This document shows, piece after piece, positions 1-24,118 of a stretch of 64,000 bases of DNA; position 1 is the first letter of the stretch, and each line of letters opens with the position of its first letter. A program made the translations under genes and the position numbers. The notes under the pieces were generated by a model. It saw only the letters and a program-made list of their open reading frames with translations, ran no database searches and was not told the origin of the DNA. This DNA is from Mugil cephalus (Eukaryota; Chordata; Actinopteri; Mugiliformes; Mugilidae): NCBI RefSeq assembly GCF_022458985.1, contig NC_061771.1, positions 27,830,001-27,894,000 on the forward strand, given 5' to 3'.

Positions 1-378
1 TAAATAAATAAAAATAATAAGAATAATATAAATATGAAAATAAATAAATAATAACAATAAAAACATGAATAAATATAAGTAAACAGGACGGGACCAATTT
101 TCCCTTGTGGATCCCTTGTACATTAAACAAGCAAGTTTTAAAATTAAAACATCGACAAAGCTCAATAAGCTGTACTTCTTTAAAATGTTACAAACCTGGA
201 ATAACGTTGTTTTGTCTATAATTTTGTAGAATCGCAGCATGAAAATAAACCAGGACACAAATCAGTTTGTTTTTCTTACTCCCAGTGGTCAAATGAGGAC
301 AGTTTCATTCTGTCACAACAAACTGAAATCTGACGGAGGTTTTAGTTCTTTTTTTTTTTCCGTGTGTGTGTGTTTCAG

Positions 379-6242
<5,864 letters not shown>

Positions 6243-6315
6243 CAGCGTGGCACTTCAGCTTCCACCTTTTTCTAATCATTTTCAAGATTTTCCTTGATTT
6301 GCGCTTCTTCGTCTA

Positions 6316-6321
6316 AATAAA
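6316..6321 (+). terminator. nup133 polyadenylation signal
   Basis: AATAAA lies 74 bases after the nup133 stop codon, followed by a T-rich run, as expected for a short 3' UTR. Confidence 0.6.
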
Positions 6322-6329
6322 TATGTTGG

Positions 6330-8299
6330 TATTTCTGTATTTAGAGTGATTTTTTTTTTTTTTTTTTTTTAAATAGACATAGTCGTTCAGATATTCCAGG
6401 AGAGAAGACATTTTTGTCATGTTTCTGGTGCTGTCCATCACACGGTCGCTGACATCTGAGCCGTGAGAGAGTGAAAGAAACCAGGAGCTGCATTAGTCAG
6501 GACTTCCTCCTGTTGGGTGACGAAGGGCAGATGTTGGTTATAAATAGATGTGGACTCCTCGACCAGGACGGATCCTCCACCGTGATCCACTTTCACGGCC
6601 GCAGAAGCTGCAGATGCCGATCAGGCTCCAGCTCTAAGAATAGTACAAGTAGGTTAGATCAGGGACGTCCTCTGTGGAGAGTCTGCCTTTACAAACCTCT
6701 GTGTAACCCTTAGTAACTTCCCAAAAATATACATATATATATATATATTTATCCATTAATGGCTTTTCCATGGTTGGTGACTTAGTAAAGAAAACTCTTA
6801 CTCTTATTAAATGTTTAGAAATAAATTGCCTTCTTGCATAAAATCAACTTAGAGAACAGAAAATGTCCGTTATTATTATTATTATTATTATTAGAATATA
6901 TTTTAACAATAGAAGAAAAATAACTGGACGGATTGAACCTAATGAACGACCAATGTTTTATTAGCATATACTATAGGATGATTTATCTTAAATGTTGTTT
7001 AACGTCTCTAAATATATGATTAACGTTTTTTTGTTTGTTTTTTATGACTTGTCCTAATTTAATTTAATTTCCTAACTGACCCTGGTCCCGACATGATACA
7101 TGTTGTTGTTAATGGTTTTTCACATCGAGAACATTTATTTTATTTATTCGTTTGCACAACAAACCAATTAAAATTTAAAACATCCAGAAGAGGCAGATTG
7201 TGCAGCTGAGATCAGAAAACCTGCTGGAGTTTATAGAATTAATTTACTCCTTACTTCAATACAACAGTAATAGATCAATAATAATAATCCACAGCGTATA
7301 ATAAAAATAATACTCAAAATAACCAGTGGTACTTAAATAGTTTAAAGCATAAAATCAATATCCAGTAAAGATTAAAAAAAAGAGAAAGTGTGTGTATGAT
7401 AAACATGTAAACTTCAGTAAATATCCTAAACTAAATGTTTAAAGTGATTTACAGAAGTAGACTGGGATTAATTATGAATGGATCTGTTCTATAGCTCCGC
7501 CCCCTCTGGGTCATAGCGAATCAGCAGAGTTCAGTACAGGACTTTGTACACCTCAGTATTTAATCAACTTATATAGTGAATGTGGTAGTAGAAGTACTAT
7601 GGTAGTTGTAGTAATAGTGGTTGTAGTTGTAGAAGTACTATGATACTTGTCTTAAAGAAAACTAATGATGGTTGTAGTTGTGGTAGTAGTTGTAGTGGTA
7701 GTAATATTAGGGATAGTGGTAGAGTAGAGGTAGTAGTTGTGATAGTGGGTTAAACTACAATATCCACAAAGAATCTGAATGATATAACGGTTTAAAAAAA
7801 ACCCCAACACACCAGAGGGTCAGGACGTCCAGCACAGGACAGGGGGACAGGCGGACATGGGGACAGCTGCAGACTGAGACTAGCTCCTGTTGTGTTTGTC
7901 CAGCTGTTAACTGAGCTCCATCGAGGTGTCGTGTTTTTAAATGGAACATGACCTAAAACTGCGTCTTCGTACACAAGTGGTCGGAAAATATTCAACACGC
8001 CCGGGTTTCACACGTTCCACTATAAAAGAGCAAATGACTCAAAACGTCCTGAAAGTTTACAAAGGGAACTCAACCAAATGAAAGTGAAACACAAATACTA
8101 ATACTTTCTAGTGTATTTGTTTATCATGACCCAGTATAATACTGTGTATAAATATACAGTGGTATCAATGAACCAATGAATTATGCCGGAGAACTCTAAA
8201 AGAAAAAAATCAGGACATGAGAAACTTTAAAGATTAAAAAAAAAATAAAAAAATTAAATAAAAACTGTGGTTAAAAAAGTCTATTTACTGTTTCACCCC
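6330..8299. other. Intergenic region, nup133 to acta1, nothing coding recognised
   Basis: AT-rich sequence with short simple repeats: an AT run near 6730, ATT near 6873, and scattered GTAGTTGTAGTA words at 7580-7750 that foreshadow the array to the right. Open frames here are short and match no family I recognise. Confidence 0.6.
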
Positions 8300-9195
8300 A
8301 GTATTTATAGTGGTAGTTGTAGAGGTAGTAGTGATACTAGTAGTTGTTGTTGTAGTAGTAATAGTCATGGTAGTTGTAGTAATAGTGATAGTTGTAGAGG
8401 TAGTAGTGATACTAGTAGTTGTTGTAGTAGTGATACTAGTAGTTGTTGTAGTAGTAATAGTTGTGGTAGTTGTAGAGGTAGTAGTGATACTAGTAGTAGT
8501 AGTGGTAGTAGTAATAGTCGTGGTAGTTGTAGAGGTAGTAGTGATACTAGTAGTAGTAGTAGTAGTAGTAGTAGTAATAGTCGTGGTAGTTGTAGAGGTA
8601 GTAGTGATACCAGTAGTTGTTGTTGTAGTAGTAATAGTCGTGGTAGTTGTAGAGGTAGTAGTGATACTAGTAGTAATAGTCGTGGTAGTTGTAGAGGTAG
8701 TAGTGATACCAGTAGTTGTTGTTGTAGTAGTAATAGTCGTGGTAGTTGTAGAGGTAGTAGTGATACTAGTAGTAATAGTCGTGGTAGTTGTAGAGGTAGT
8801 AGTGATACCAGTAGTTGTTGTTGTAGTAGTAGTAATAGTCGTGGTAGTTGTGTAGGTAGGTAGTAGTGATAATTGTCTTAGTAGTGTAGTTAGTTGTAGT
8901 AGTAATAGTGTGTGGTAGTTAGTAATAGTGGTAGTTGTAGAGTAGTATATGTATGTGTAAGTAATGTCGGTAGTTGTGTAGTATGATATAGTTGATGTTG
9001 TGTTAGTAGTGATACTAGTAGTAATAGTCGTGGTAGTTGTAGAGGTAGTAGTGATACTAGTAGTAGTGGTAGTAGTAATAGTCGTGGTAGTTGTAGAGGT
9101 AGTAGTGATACCAGTAGTTGTTGTTGTAGTAGTAATAGTAGTCGTGGTAGCAGAAGCACTGGTGGTGGCAGTAGCGGTTGTAGTGGTGGTGGTAG
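8300..9195. repeat. TAG-type trinucleotide array with higher-order structure, upstream of acta1
   Basis: Nearly 0.9 kb built from TAG, TTG, TGA, TAA and TGG triplets. A longer unit of about 40-63 bp recurs, containing GGTAGTTGTAGAGGTAGTAG followed by TGATACTAGTAG or TGATACCAGTAG. A degraded patch at 8860-9010 separates a long left block from a shorter right block. Long open frames on both strands (Ser/Gly/Cys-, Val- or Thr-rich) are a by-product of the triplet period and not genes. The array ends about 110 bases before the SRF site of the actin promoter. Confidence 0.9.
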
Positions 9196-9234
9196 TGGGC
9201 CCTGGTCTCGCGCCATACACGGGTTCGCGGGGAC

Positions 9235-9400
9235 TTCCGCACCATACATGGCCCGGCTGTCGCGCGAGCGAGCTCTCTGCGTCCATACATACATGCGGCA
9301 CGCGACCAAATATGGAACCAAGCGGCCGCTCATTCCTCTCGAGCGCCCGGACATTCCTCGCGGCTGCTCGGGTTGCCCCGGTGGCCGGTGTATATAAGGA
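9235..9400 (+). promoter_or_regulatory. acta1 core promoter: CArG box, two M-CAT sites, TATA box
   Basis: CCAAATATGG at 9306-9315 is a perfect SRF CArG box, and the same ten bases are known in mammalian and avian skeletal actin promoters. CCATACATGG at 9241-9250 is a one-mismatch CArG-like site. Two CATTCCT M-CAT motifs (TEAD binding) lie at 9331-9337 and 9352-9358. TATATAAG at 9391-9398 is the TATA box, predicting transcription start near 9420. The order SRF site, TEAD sites, TATA fits muscle-restricted expression. Confidence 0.85.
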
Positions 9401-9419
9401 GCCCGGGCCGGTGGTCGTA

Positions 9420-9493
9420 GACTGTCACCCTCTTATCAACTGCAACCACCAGCAGCGGTTCAACCCTCACCGGACAGCCGGAGACAAGCAGAG
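9420..9493 (+). other. acta1: acta1 exon 1, 5' untranslated
   Basis: The start is inferred from TATA spacing. The end is a clear donor (CAGAG then gtaagc at 9494). It contains no ATG. An untranslated first exon followed by a long intron (to 10914) is the standard layout of vertebrate striated-muscle actin genes. Confidence 0.75.
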
Positions 9494-10892
9494 GTAAGCG
9501 GCTTGGAGGAGCTCCTGTGGCCGGGTGGAGGCTGGGTGGAGCTGTGGGGGGTTTAAATAGATGAGTTAAACAGATGGAGGATAATAATCCGGGGTTAAGT
9601 GGTTAAGTGAAGGGAGCTGGCTGTCAGCCGGAGTCTGGTTCACTTCAACTCCTCCCAGGCTTTCTGGCTGGAAGTTAAATCTTTTTTTGCTTGTGTTTGT
9701 TTTATTTTTAAGTGTTTGCTTATTTACTTAAGTCTGCGCAAATCCCAGAATGAAAACATTTCACTCTGTCTTCATTACAGTTGTGTTTATGTCAAATTGA
9801 CATAAATAAAGCTTGATTTGTTTTACTTCAGGAGATATGAATCAGATGTATTTATTATTATTATTATTATTGCTATTATATTCTATTAAACATTAGCAAT
9901 AAGATAAAACAACACAGAGACAGACAGAAAGCATAAAGAAATCACTATTAAAACATTTAGATTTGTAACTATAACATGACCTGGTGTGGACAAAGTTGCA
10001 GAAAGAATAGATTAATGAATATAATCTATTCACAGATAACTTCATTTATCATTTGTTATCTCCATGATTAACTTCCAGGCTTCCATATCTGATCTAATTA
10101 TATGATTACACAAGATGAAATTTAGATTTTAAGGTTTTATTTGTCTCATGCACAGTGAAATGTACTATTTGTATCTGCAGCTAGTAGTGAAAAAGTAATA
10201 TAGTAAAAACAGTAATAATTGCATATTAAATACCAAAATAAATGTAAGAGACGGACAAAAACATAATGAAATTTCTATTAAAATGTTTAGATTTGTAACT
10301 ATAACATGATCTGGTTTGGCTTGGGTTGCATGAAAAAATAGATTAATTAATATAATCTATTCACAGATAGAATTATTTATGATTTTATTTATGTAGACTT
10401 ACAACAGAGACTGTCTAATGTGAGTTTAGCACCATCTGCTCATAAGGAAGTCAAATCTAAAAATGCATTCCTACAGAAATAGGTCGGTTTATGTTGTAAC
10501 AAACTGAAATTTAGATCTAATGTAACGTCTGAAGGCAGCAAATGAAGTTAAATGGTGTTTTCTGTTTGATAACGACGTGTTATCTCAGGCTGATTAAGCT
10601 GTTTACAGCTGATTTACTGATGCACACAGTGCAGCCTGCAGGGCTCCAGAGAGGCTGTTTAACACGACCGAGCTACAGCCATCAGCTCATCCTTCAACTT
10701 ATTCTACAGGTGGATTTTGTGCATTAAAATGTCAGTACAACACAAACTGCAGATGAAGTGAGAATTAAAACGGTGCATGAATAAATAATGAGCAGTAGTA
10801 GATTGAAGAGGATCACAGTGGCAGGATTTCCCTTTTATTGAGTCACACACGTGTGTAGGATCGTCATAAAGGTGCATTTTTTTGTGAGGTAA

Positions 10893-14777
<3,885 letters not shown>

Positions 14778-15090
14778 AGACTCTCAGGATCCGGATCAGT
14801 CAAAACGTCTTCGTCCCAGGACTCAACAACAACAACACAACACAACAACAACAACAACACAACAACATCATCTCTTGTTTTTTTCTTACACCATCGATGA
14901 TCAAGCAGCGTCTAAACCTGTACATACGTAATTTATTTCTTCTCTTATGAACGTTTTGAGTGTGAGTGTATGTGCGTATGTATGTATGTTGGCTTCGGGC
15001 CGACTGAATGTGAAAAAAAATCTAAGCAAAAATACACACAAAAAGACCAAAAAAGAATCAAACAAGCAAAGCAAATAAAAGCCATTTATT
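14778..15090 (+). other. acta1: acta1 3' untranslated region with AATAAA at 15074
   Basis: About 300 bases follow the stop codon, including an ACA-rich stretch (14823-14870). AATAAA at 15074-15079 is followed by a T-rich segment, giving a likely cleavage site near 15090. Confidence 0.7.
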
Positions 15091-16107
15091 TTCACGCAGG
15101 AGTTTTGTCCGTTATTTCTCTTCTCAACATTTAGACGTGTGTTTCTGTTATAATTTGTTCTATTTTATTCTGTTCTCTGCTTTATTTCCTTCAACGAACC
15201 ACACTGACAAGTTCACTTTAATAAAATACTTTTTCTGCAGCTCCGTATGCACTGGAGCACCATTAAATAAAATATATAAAAGGATTAGTAAATAAGGAGG
15301 AACTGGGGCCCAATGTTACAATTTGAAAACAGAAATAAAATATAATTAAAAAGTGTTGAATATTGGTACATTACATTACATCATCTCGCTGCTTCTAATG
15401 TCATGATTTATTGGCCCAAGTCCAAACACATGAGTGGAACCAGACGCACAATTAAGCTTCGGTTTTAAAGCTCCAAGTCAAACACAGAGCTCAGGTTCAA
15501 GTGTTGACATAAACTCAACAGCAGCTGTGAGCCAAACTAAACAGTGTTACAGATCATTTTCCAGCTGGCTGCTCACCGCCAAAACATTTAGTTTAATGTT
15601 CGTATGGACATTAAGAGAGCATGCAAGGGTGTGGTTTAAAATGATTAAATACTTCTGCAGGACTACTGTGACTGGTCAGAGAATTAAAGGGCATATTAAC
15701 CAAATGTATCTCAAATACAATCTATAACATGATTTACAATAAAGGATATCGGCCTAATTTATCATGCACCCATTTCTTTTATTGTAAATTATGTTATAGT
15801 TCCTGTTCACAGTCACATTTAACGCACAAATTAAAACAAGGTGATTGTGTCTAACATTTAGTTTGAGTTAAAGTCTGGTGCTTCCGGTCTCCTCGTGGGG
15901 GTTTCTCTGTTTTCCACCTGTTGTCCTCGGTGCACAGACGGAGGATGGATGGAGTACGCACACGCAGTTCTTCATGGGAAAACTCCAATAATTCATTCTT
16001 CGTTCCTACGTATGACGTAGCTACGTAGTATAAACAGTCAATGACGTAGCGGCCGCACTTCCGTGTTATGCAGCGTTATACCGGAAGAAGTGTTGTTTTC
16101 AAAACAA

Positions 16108-16229
<122 letters not shown>

Positions 16230-16856
16230 AAAATCATCATACAAATTATTTATTTTATTATTGTTTATTATAATACTGAACAGATCAATATAACATTTGA
16301 AGAAGATTTAAGAAAGGAGATTTAAAAAACGAAGTTTGAGATAGGAATGTGCAGGAGGAACCAAAAAAATAAATAAATAAATAAAACAGGAGCTTGTCGG
16401 ATGGCTCTATTAATGACAAACATTCAGCATAAACAATAAATTAAATAAACAAATTCAAAGAAGTGGAGGCATGGAGGTGTTTAGAGAATAAGATATTAAT
16501 TCTTACAGTATTATTATGGATTACGAATTTTACAATGTGCAGTTAGTCCAATAAAAGATGAATTGTTGGCTTTTTGAATGAATTGACACTGATACAGTTT
16601 CTAAGAAGCTGGTAAGAAGTTCTAATAATGAGGATCCCGGTATCTAACTGGAAATTAATACTATTATTATTATTTTTTTTCATAGATGATTTCTATATTG
16701 TTGTAATAATTTGGTTTTAAACATGTTTGTTTGGTTTTTAACATCCTATCACATTCCTCCTCTGCAGCATTTTATTGTGGAAATCAAACCTGGAAGACGT
16801 GTGCAGTGTCTGTGTTAACTTTCCCCCTTTTTTTATTTTTTTTTTCCTGCTCTCAG

Positions 16857-16947
16857 TCTCAGCGGTGTGATGTTCACCATCTGACCGCTCCACCAGAGCC
16901 ACAGACCGGGTCCAAATCAGACCAGACCCGTCCGGAACGAGGTCTTG
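16857..16947 (+). other. Possible untranslated 5' exon of ccsap
   Basis: A polypyrimidine tract ending in CTGCTCTCAG precedes 91 bases that end at CTTG/gtgagt, so both splice signals are good. The segment has no sustained reading frame. A non-coding 5' exon for the downstream gene is the simplest reading, but it could be a chance match. Confidence 0.25.
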
Positions 16948-17794
16948 GTGAGTAAATAAATAGCCTTTATATAAACCTGCTAATTTAACAATTATTTAAA
17001 ATTGTAAGCGTTTCGTATTTCCAACACTGCCGTGTTTACAAACGGAGATTAACGGAGCAGGTAAGCCTGTTTTCACACGGTTAGTCGTTTTAAATCTCAA
17101 AATGATCTCCTTTAATTACATGTTATTACTTTCAACATACAAAAAACGTCTTTATTAGATTTTTTTCCTGCGATTTATTTACAGGATAAATCCACAAAAA
17201 AGAAAAATCATGACGAACCAGGGTGTGACTGAAAGAATCGAAGCCTTAAAAACAAGAGATACGGACAGTATGTGTGTATTTATACAGGAATATAGTTCAG
17301 TTAATTACTACTTTAATTAGTACATGAACTGACAATGTAGGTTCAGTCCACGGATCAAATACAGGCCAGAGAAATTAATAATTTATGCCGTGTATTCTAA
17401 CCTAAAGGTACCGAGCATTTAAATAAATAAATAAATACATAAAAATAAATAAAAAATGTACTTGTACGTAGGCGTGTATGCTGAAATAGACTGGAGTAGG
17501 AGTAATACCAGTTGTAGTCCAGTCAGTAGTAAATCTATATCAGCCTCAATCCTCCTCGGCTCTGACTCTAATCCAATGTGGAGGGAGGAGGTGGGCGGGG
17601 CTTACAGGTAGACAGGTATACGTACCAGGTGCTGCATGTAGGTACCTTTAAAAACCTGTAGTGCAACATTATTTTAAATTCTTCTTCTCGAAGACGTTTC
17701 ATCCAGTTATAGTTCGTTTCTTTCTAAAAGGCTGATTTCAGGAGGTCAGGACGGGGTTAATCTTTTACTCCACGTGAGGAGCTAAATATATACG

Positions 17795-17827
<33 letters not shown>

Positions 17828-17923
17828 GTTAATGTCCAAATATACTGCATACAATACAAATACATTTTATATTGTCCCACATTTTAGTCTCCGTCTAAGT
17901 TGCATATGTATACATACATCAAA

Positions 17924-17924
17924 G

Positions 17925-17997
<73 letters not shown>

Positions 17998-17998
17998 G
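17924..17998. repeat. (TCTA)n microsatellite
   Basis: About 18 uninterrupted TCTA copies. Confidence 0.95.
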
Positions 17999-19633
17999 AT
18001 CTGCAGAGCTACAAATGATGCAATGAGCTCATCATATTAATCCAGGTTGAAAACCACACACACTAAGCAGCATTCAGTGACTGTGCACCACAAATCTGGG
18101 ACAAACATTAAGCCTCAAAAAACTCCAGAAAGTCAGTTTGCCCTTGTTTTAGTCTCTTTTTGTGGGTTTGGGGTTTTTTTTGTTGTTGGTGTTGTTGTGT
18201 TTTGGATATACCATGACCTGGATGAGTGGAAAAACTTCACAGAGATTTACTGAAGCAGTTTTAAGTGAAATAACGGGAACGATTATTCATACACAAGTCA
18301 GGATGTCTTGTATGATGGATTCAAACATGTTTCATGATCAGTATTTGAGGTTCAGAGGTGGTGAAAAAGAAAAAATGAAGAGTAGGATATGACACAGTCA
18401 CTGGGACCAGACTTTACTTTGGGTTTAATAAAGTCTTATTTTATCTTATTCTATATCCACTGCAGGGTCTAGGGTAGACACATTTAACTTAGAGGAGCAT
18501 TTGATCTCACAGTCAACCTTTTCTCACTTTTAATCATTCTTATTTGATTAGGGGACTGGGCTGAGTAGGTTGCGCTGTAGTATAAAACTGATGCATTAAT
18601 GTTCAACCTTCTGCCTGTAGAAATCAAACACCTCATGTCCACGGGCTGCTTCTGCATCTACATTTTTTATTTTTTTACTTTTGCTATTGTTTCTACAGGC
18701 TTCCTACAATCTGCCATTAGGTGAAACCTAATTATTTGCAACGTATGGTTTTCATTTTTTTTATATATATATATATATACGTTATATAAATCAGAACAGA
18801 TCTAAAGTTGGAGGAAGAATGAACCGCGTCTGCCTTTAATTTGCGTTTCAGAGATTCAAACGAGTCTAAAACGTCATGTTTTATTTTTAAATATCTAACC
18901 AGTGATTTATTCTAGATTCAGAATCGACGTCACTTCCGCCGGGGGCCACGCCCCCTCAGTGGTAAAAACATGGTGAGATCTATCAGTAAATACAGCGAGA
19001 CCGGGAAAAAAATGTGGATTATCAGATCAAAACAAGGGTAATTGGACTCTGCAATGATCCATAAACTCTAGTATGTATTTGGAAAAGTGGTGTAGCCTCA
19101 CTTTCAGTTAGTTTAAGTTAGTTTTAGGTAATTTCAGTTATGATACATGTGGCTAAATAAAAGATGCTAACGCTAAGAGCTTTACTGAGGAGTGACGTTA
19201 GCCGTACGATACTGTAGCATCAGACCGGAAGTTAAAAGGACGACAAAAAATAGTTACTGTCGCCGACAGGTTTCTGTGCCGGGATTCCAGTTGTTTCTTT
19301 GTAATGCAGTGACAATTTAGCAATTTAGCTAATGCGGCTAATCTCCATGTAACTCCAACTGTAACCATGGAGACTTCGCTGGCTGTGACGTCACGTCCAT
19401 ATCCTCTATTGGCCGAGTGTGAAACATAGAAAGCGTGAAACATAGAAAACTGTACAACATAAACTAGACTTTCAGAATAAAGTATTTAGAAACAATAAAG
19501 GTCAGGAGCAGATATAAAATTAATTAAAGACGTGTACATTTGTTTTTTAATTGATTGTACATATTGCTGTTTTAATATATAGATATTTTATGTCTTTTTT
19601 TTTTAAAATTAGGGCCTAACACGAGCAATAACC

Positions 19634-22600
19634 ATGGTTACCAAGAAGGTGCGAACTGAATACATGAAGAAGTTCAGGGACCCACGGTGGGAGACGTTTT
19701 CCAAATGCTACGAAGACTCTCTGAAGTACCGTCTCACCCGGAGGGTGATGGAGCACTCCCACAAGCCCTGGTTCTGGGAGGGCTGGGACAGCGGCTCCGA
19801 CTCCAGCGGCTGGTCCACGCCCAGGGTGACCAGGAACAAAGTTGTTCCTCTGTCTCTCCCGCCGCCGCCGCCCAAACCCTCAGAGGTGAAGCAGAGGCTG
19901 TGGGAGCTGAAGACCAGGCCTGGGGCGAGGCCGCCGTCCGAGGACGGGGAGGCAGCGGTGGGAGGACCAGGAGAGGCTCCGGCTGTAGAGACGGATCCAA
20001 CCACAGGTCAGGAAACAGTTTGTTATTGTGACTGGGAAAGACAACTTGTAGTTTTAGGTGTTAATATGCACGTTAACATGCACAACTTTACTACAGAAAG
20101 GAACATGTTTACTTCCTGGTACAAATAAAAAAACAAACAAAGGTTTTGATTATTAAAAATGAGCATATGATTATATCATGTAAATGATCCAGTGCTGCTT
20201 GAACACATCTGTTTTCTTAAGTTCTACTGTTATTTTAAGTGTAATTCATCTCCCAAAATAGAGAAAACAACGTATTTTTGCTGTTATCATTTACATTTTT
20301 GTTGATATCTTGACTTTTTTGATATGACGACAGCCCTAGTTTTCATCATATTAACCCTTTTCAACGGACGGGACACATTTTTTAATATATATCAAGTCTT
20401 ACATTTATGCATAAATAAGTTCAGTCGCTAGCTGTTTGCAGAGGCATCACCTACCTCACCACAATAACTACACTCACACTCCACGTTTTTGAATGTTTTA
20501 AGAATTATTTAGGATGAAATCAGGCCCTGTTCAGTCCTCACTCGAGCATCTAAACTGATACTAGGAAAGTTTTCATGACATGGTTTATTTATTTATGAGA
20601 ATAATCTTCAGCTGTTGCTTTTTTATCTTGTATTAAAAACGATTCTTAGTTTGATACGAGATGGAATAGACACAAATCTACAATATAGGTGGAAGAGAGA
20701 CATGACGTTTAAGCTACTTTTGTGTTTGTAATAATCCTCCTAAATAAACCCCTACAAGGTGTCTCTGTGCGTTCTGGTGCGTTCATGGCAGTGACGCTGT
20801 GAGAGCCAGAGGCACATTTCACCTCAATAGACACTGATGCTAAAAATACGTGGACTGAACGTCCACTGCTCCGGTGAGACCGTCTTCAATCGCTCAGACA
20901 CTGAGTCCAAATACAAAGGACCTTTTGTGTCTTTTCCCGTGGCTGAATTTTTAACATCTCGTCCCAGCTCTGAATTTCACCACTGAAAATTAGAGGATTA
21001 GGAACATTGTTAAGAAGACGCCTGTTCACATTTCACATGTTTCAGTGGTCACATCAGTACATAGCTCTAATCATTTTATGCTTATTAATGTTTTCAATGC
21101 TTATCCATATGTGTATATAGCAGCATTTAAAATAAAAATTTGAGACACAAGAACAAAAATCTTCTCAGACAGATATAGAAAAATGTATCTTATGTACATA
21201 CACAGTCTCCAGTTAATAATTAATTAAACAGGAAGTTGATCTTCAGGTATTATTCAGTCCTTCTCTTCATCATCGAGTAAATCCAGACCGGTCCCCACAC
21301 TTTTTAAAAAACATATCCTGCTTCCTTCGTCACCTAGACGTCATTTTAAGACAGAATTTAACCTTTAACGTGACACAGTCACAGTCATCAGATTCCTACT
21401 TTATTCACCAGGAGATAAATTTGCTTTACAGTTCACACACATATACCAACACATAAAAACGCATGTAACACCCAGCACAAGTCACAATATCACAAATATC
21501 ACACACAGTTGCACGAGAGATATGACGATGGAAAACCCTCCTGCTGAGGTTGTTCAGGGCAGATATGTCTGTGGCGAACCGTGTCCTTTAGCAAGTTATT
21601 TGTCTGTATCGGATACAGAAAGGGAGGCGTGTGAAACATGGGTTGAGGCGGTGGCGGGGGTCAAAACAGGTGCATTAACTATAAATTATTGAAGTGAAAC
21701 GTGGTGTCTTTGAATATTATTTATTGGTGCACTTCCGCTCCTGACCACAGAATACCGTTATGATACATTGGTGATAGGGGGGCGCTGTTGAGCTCCTGCC
21801 AGCTCTAATCCAGGGAGGTGAAGAAGAGCAGCAGCGAGTGAGAGGATGAAGATGTAACGTTTTAGGCAGCGACACAGACAAAGGAAAATATAAAAAAAAA
21901 AGTTGTGAAAACGATTTTCTTTTTACTAAGGTCAACTCCACCACAGTTAATACTAAATGACTGAAATCTGTGTGATTAATGGAGACATGTCTTGACCTAT
22001 GTTACTTTGTTTTGAAGATATAGGTCAAAGGTCAAGTAATGATCAATGTTTGTCTTCAGATATTTCAGGGGCTTCAGTTGTTTTTCTTATTTAAAGAAGC
22101 CAAACAAATGTTCAGCCATTTATTGAACATAACAATGTGAAGCACAATGACCAAAGTGATTAATTTTTTCAAAATTAATCTCTGAAAGTGTTTATTTTGA
22201 GCATGCATGCTGTATATACCCGCATTTAACTTAACTCCCCCTGGATTTAATTCTGGCCCATGGGAGGAAAACAGAATGTCAGAGTGCTGTTATATCCTGG
22301 TATATTTTATATGGTCTTTTAAATTTAATGTTGTTTTTGTTTGTTTGTTCAATATTACCTAATCCTGTGCTATTAGGACAAGGAAACTTCCCATACGTGG
22401 GATAAATAAACAGTGTCTTATGTCTTAGGTCGACCGAGATTTTGCCAATTTTTGTAAATGAACTCGCACCAATAAACAAGATTAATTGGAGTTTATTTCC
22501 AACATGTTAAAATGACAAAATAGCAAAATAAAGAAACATCAATACATCAGAACAAGCAAACGACACAAACTTCTGCTGCTTCTTCATATTGAAAGGGAGT

Positions 22601-24084
22601 GGGATGAAGTCAGTGGCGTTTCTAGTCCTACACCTTATCTTCACACTCAAAATCACTTCATCATTAACCACAAAAGGGTAAATAATTAATGTAACTGATT
22701 AAAACAACAAGCAAAAATAGAGATCGTGTATTTGTATCAGTCAGTTTCAGTGGTGAAATGAAGTGAATGTGCGTCCGTTGTGTGTCCTTTGAAGCAGCCG
22801 TCGTTGAGAACGGCGTGAACGAGGCCGACGGAGGTTCGGCGACGGCGGCTCCGAACGCCAGCGCGCCTTCAGACGACACGACGACGGACAACGGGCCGGC
22901 CGACACCGCCTCCTCCGACGGGGAGCCGACGAACCCGCCGCCGAGGCCGCGGCACCGCCGCCGCCGCGCCCCGCGCTCCGAGCCGGGCAACCACGACGCC
23001 TCCCAGGGCGAGAAACCAGCCGTCGCCCGAAAGCCGCCGAGGGCCAAGAGCCAGCCGGCCATCAGCACCAAGGAGAAGGAGAACCGGAGACCGTCCAGTC
23101 GGCTGGACTGGACCGAGACACAGGGGGACGTCAGGAGGACAACCAACGAGGTGAGCGTGTGTCTCAGAGACACCTTTAACCTCCTGAGACCCTCATATGG
23201 GGACATTAGGTTTTAGTTTAGTTTACTGCAGCTTATTCTGCTTCATTTAGACCTGTTGTCCTCATAAGGAGACACTTCTGTTTGCATTTCTACGAATGGA
23301 AATTTGGTCAGGATTAATGGTCCTCAATGCTGAGAAATACAGGCTGATACTTATCCATCATCAGGGAGGAGGATGATTGGCCCCAAATGTATTCTGCAGC
23401 AGGACAAAGAGCCCAAACATACAACCAAGGTCTTTAAGAACCATCTTCAGAGTAAAGAAGGACAAGAAGTCCTAGAAGTGATGGCATCTCAACATCATGG
23501 AGTGTGTCTGGGATTACATGAAGAGACAGAAGGATTTGAGGAAGTCTACATGCACAGAAGATCTGTGGTTAGTTCTCCAAGATGTTTGGAACAACCTACC
23601 AGCCGAGTTCCTTCAAAAACCTTCAAAAAAAGGCAAAGGGTGGTCACACCAAAAACTGATCTGATTCAGATTTCTCTTCTGTTCATCCACTGCTTTTTAT
23701 AAATTGATGAGAATAAACTATTAGCGCTTCCATTTCTGAATCATTCTTAGTTCACAGCATTTATTCCATATATACTTTGCACAGTATCGTACATGTATGT
23801 GCATGAAATAAATAAAATACAAATGTAGCTGTTGATGTTATTTTAACTCTACAGAAGTTTTAACCACTTTGTCTTTTACCAGTTTCCACTGACTTTATTG
23901 CCATAAGTCTAACTTTAGAAACGCCGTCATTAAAAGAAAGTCTGCTCCTGTCTAGGATGTGACATTTAAAAGTCTGAACAGGCTCAGCCTCGTGTTCCTG
24001 AGACACCAGAGAAGAGAAGCGGCGTCACCCGACACCCGGCAAACATTAATAATAAAAAACGCCCGAGTGCTTTTTGGGAAATGA

Positions 24085-24118
<34 letters not shown>

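Noticed and set aside
8267..9301. Long open frames on both strands (up to 338 codons)
   Set aside because: They follow entirely from the triplet repeat TAG/TTG/TGA and encode homopolymer-like Ser, Val, Thr or Leu runs; no conserved domain.
22664..23206. 180-codon minus-strand frame opposite ccsap exon 2
   Set aside because: Shadow frame of a very GC-rich exon; the + strand has the correct splice sites and continues in frame with the conserved C terminus.
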